A model generated the notes under the pieces. The model made no database searches, was not told where the DNA came from, and saw only the letters and a list, made by a program, of their open reading frames with translations. Below, in pieces: positions 5,583 through 6,956 of a stretch of DNA of 6,956 bases. Position 1 is the stretch's first letter. Every line of letters starts with the position of its first letter. Source of the DNA: an uncultured Sutterella sp. (GTDB taxonomy: Bacteria > Pseudomonadota > Gammaproteobacteria > Burkholderiales > Burkholderiaceae_F); the NCBI GenBank assembly GCA_902477615.1, contig CABSHY010000067.1, positions 1 to 6,956 on the forward strand, written 5' to 3'. The position numbers were made by a program, and so were the translations under genes.

Positions 5583-6956
5583 TCAGTTCTTTTGAAGCGC
5601 ACGAGCGCTTTCAATAAAAATTTCACTTCGTTGTGCGTAATCTCTAAACATGTCCCAGCTGGCGCAAGCAGGTGACAACAAAACATAGTCGCCTGTTTTG
5701 GCCATCTGAGCACACATCTGCACTGCTTCTGGTAATGTTTGAGCCTTTTGCACGGGATAGGTTGCACCTGCCAAAGCTTTTTCAATCAAAGGTGCATCGC
5801 GACCGATTAACACCGCACCGCGAGCATGAAGGGCCATCGATTGAGCAATTGGTGAAAAATCTTGTCCTTTACCGTCACCGCCCAAAATGACCACCATCTT
5901 CTTACCGGTGGCGCCCAAACCTTCCAGTGCAGCCACCGTTGCACCAACATTGGTCCCCTTACTGTCGTCGATGTAATCCACGCCATCGACTGTTAAGGCA
6001 TATTGAACACGATGAGCTTCACCCGTGTAATTGGAAAGCGCACGAATGGCATCGGCTAAAGGCAAGTTGGCTGCATGAATTAAAGCGAGCGCCGCAAGAG
6101 CATTCATCGTATTGTGACGACCGCGAATCTTTAATGCTTCTTCGGGCATCAAGCGTTGTAAAAGCTCGCCCGGCAACACCTTGCGCTTAGAAAGCGCAAT
6201 GGAATCATCTTCGTTGTAGGCCAACCAGAATAGCTCGTCGTCTTTGACCAAGCCCCATTGATTTTCACCCTCAGGTGCTGATTCACCGAAAGTGGCAACG
6301 CGAGGGGCGCTAGCGTACTGCATCACACTGGCATCATCACGATTGAGAACTCGCACCGTCTTTTCGGATTGAAAAATATGGGCCTTGGCGTCCATATAGG
6401 CTTGCATCGAACCGTGCCAATCCAAGTGGTCTTGAGTGATATTTAACAAGGCTGCAGCCGTCGGGATCAATGTATGCGTTGACTCTAATTGAAAGCTTGA
6501 AAGTTCCAACACCCAAACGTCAGGCAATCGCCCTTCTTCCAAGTAGCGATCCAATTCCGTTACAGCATTGGGACCGATATTGCCGGCTGCAACCGCAAAT
6601 TTTCCACTGGCCTCGGCCATTTTGGTCGTTAAAACCGTTGTCGTTGTTTTCCCGTTCGTACCGGTAATCGCTAAAACAATCGGTTCATATTGGCGTTCAT
6701 TTTTAAGATGCTCTAATTCACGAGCAAATAATTCGATCTCGCCAAACCAAGGCAATTGCATCGATTGAACCTTAGAAATGATCGGTGCGACTTCAGAGTA
6801 ATAGGGGGAAATTCCCGGTGAGATTACCACGAATTCAACGTCGTTTAACGAAGCTTGAGCGTCAGACAGGCACTTAAAGGTAAAAGCTGGCAACGCTTGC
6901 AAGCGCTCCAATGACGGGGGCGTTTCACGCGTATCGGTTCCGATACGCGTGAAACG
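5583..6956 (-). CDS. murD: UDP-N-acetylmuramoyl-L-alanine--D-glutamate ligase MurD, 5' end off the right edge
   Basis: Cytoplasmic Mur ligase adding D-Glu to UDP-MurNAc-L-Ala. The frame is open from the right edge to TGA at 5583-5585 (457 residues). Counting from the edge codon, it has DTRETPP (8-14), the end of the N-terminal UDP-binding domain; SPGIS (46-50); the P-loop GTNGKTTTT (99-107); ELSSFQLE (151-158); NITQDHLDWH (172-181); the likely carbamylated Lys191 in AYMDAKAHIF; HNTMNALAALALIHA (281-295); DDSKGTN (330-336); LGGDGKGQDF (358-367); and LLSPACASWDMF (426-437). The last four are MurD-typical. The start codon and roughly the first 30 residues, with the Gly-rich loop, are missing. 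A TTG at 6911 is not a start, since homologous coding continues upstream of it. The fragment is already longer than whole E. coli MurD (438). The first seven codons lie in the outer arm of a perfect fold-back and may not be genuine. Confidence 0.95.
   Translation of the reverse strand, partial: RFTRIGTDTRETPPSLERLQALPAFTFKCLSDAQASLNDVEFVVISPGISPYYSEVAPIISKVQSMQLPWFGEIELFARELEHLKNERQYEPIVLAITGTNGKTTTTVLTTKMAEASGKFAVAAGNIGPNAVTELDRYLEEGRLPDVWVLELSSFQLESTHTLIPTAAALLNITQDHLDWHGSMQAYMDAKAHIFQSEKTVRVLNRDDASVMQYASAPRVATFGESAPEGENQWGLVKDDELFWLAYNEDDSIALSKRKVLPGELLQRLMPEEALKIRGRHNTMNALAALALIHAANLPLADAIRALSNYTGEAHRVQYALTVDGVDYIDDSKGTNVGATVAALEGLGATGKKMVVILGGDGKGQDFSPIAQSMALHARGAVLIGRDAPLIEKALAGATYPVQKAQTLPEAVQMCAQMAKTGDYVLLSPACASWDMFRDYAQRSEIFIESARALQKN
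6921..6956. repeat. Perfect 36-bp inverted repeat ending exactly at the window edge
   Basis: Two 17-bp arms, 6921-6937 and 6940-6956, are exact reverse complements separated by TT. The inner arm encodes part of the MurD motif D-T-R-E-T-P-P, so it is authentic coding sequence. The outer arm is its mirror image and stops at the last base of the window. Such a fold-back at a sequence end usually reflects an assembly or amplification artefact; a genuine coding palindrome is possible but less likely. Confidence 0.9.

Noticed and set aside
5558..5785. A 75-codon minus-strand frame overlapping the murD 3' end and ftsW start
   Set aside because: It is a different frame of the murD coding sequence; the murD frame there encodes the conserved LLSPACASWDMF motif, so this is a shadow.
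5672..6768. Plus-strand open frames of 65-87 codons opposite murD
   Set aside because: They are antisense to conserved MurD motifs with no independent evidence of coding.
6909..6911. TTG as the murD start codon
   Set aside because: Homologous MurD sequence (D-T-R-E-T-P-P-S) continues in frame upstream to the window edge and the Rossmann domain would be missing; the gene is simply cut off.

Overview
The window is a 5'-to-3' segment of a division and cell wall (dcw) cluster, transcribed entirely from the minus strand (right to left). In transcription order it holds murD (5' end off the right edge), ftsW, murG, murC, ddl (ddlB type) and ftsQ (3' end off the left edge). Gene content and order are the classical beta/gamma-proteobacterial arrangement. 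The protein sequences, the moderate base composition and the MurG variant described below fit a betaproteobacterium of the order Burkholderiales best, perhaps Sutterellaceae or a relative. That placement is inference from general resemblance and was not tested by a search.

Layout by plus-strand coordinates: ftsQ 1-773 (partial), ddl 785-1753, murC 1784-3172, a 93-nt gap 3173-3265, murG 3266-4360, ftsW 4357-5571, murD 5583-6956 (partial). Spacing is very tight: 11 nt murD-ftsW, a 4-nt ATGA overlap ftsW-murG, 30 nt murC-ddl and 11 nt ddl-ftsQ. This indicates one operon with translational coupling. The only sizeable non-coding stretch is the murG-murC gap. It carries two back-to-back inverted repeats, one of them abutting the murC start codon. 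No stretch over 300 bases lacks a gene, and I see no gene on the plus strand, no RNA gene, mobile element or CRISPR array.

The products form one pathway. MurC adds L-Ala to UDP-MurNAc and MurD adds D-Glu. Ddl makes the D-Ala-D-Ala dipeptide that another ligase, not in the window, attaches. MurG converts lipid I to lipid II at the inner membrane face. FtsW polymerises lipid II at the septum, and FtsQ is a divisome scaffold that links the machinery.

I found no undescribed system; this is an ordinary core region. The points worth a second look are a perfect 36-bp fold-back at the extreme right end (probably an assembly artefact that corrupts the start of the murD fragment), a MurG lacking the usual HEQN acceptor-site motif, and the paired hairpins before murC. 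The longest open frames of ddl, murC and murD begin at TTG codons that are not the true starts.
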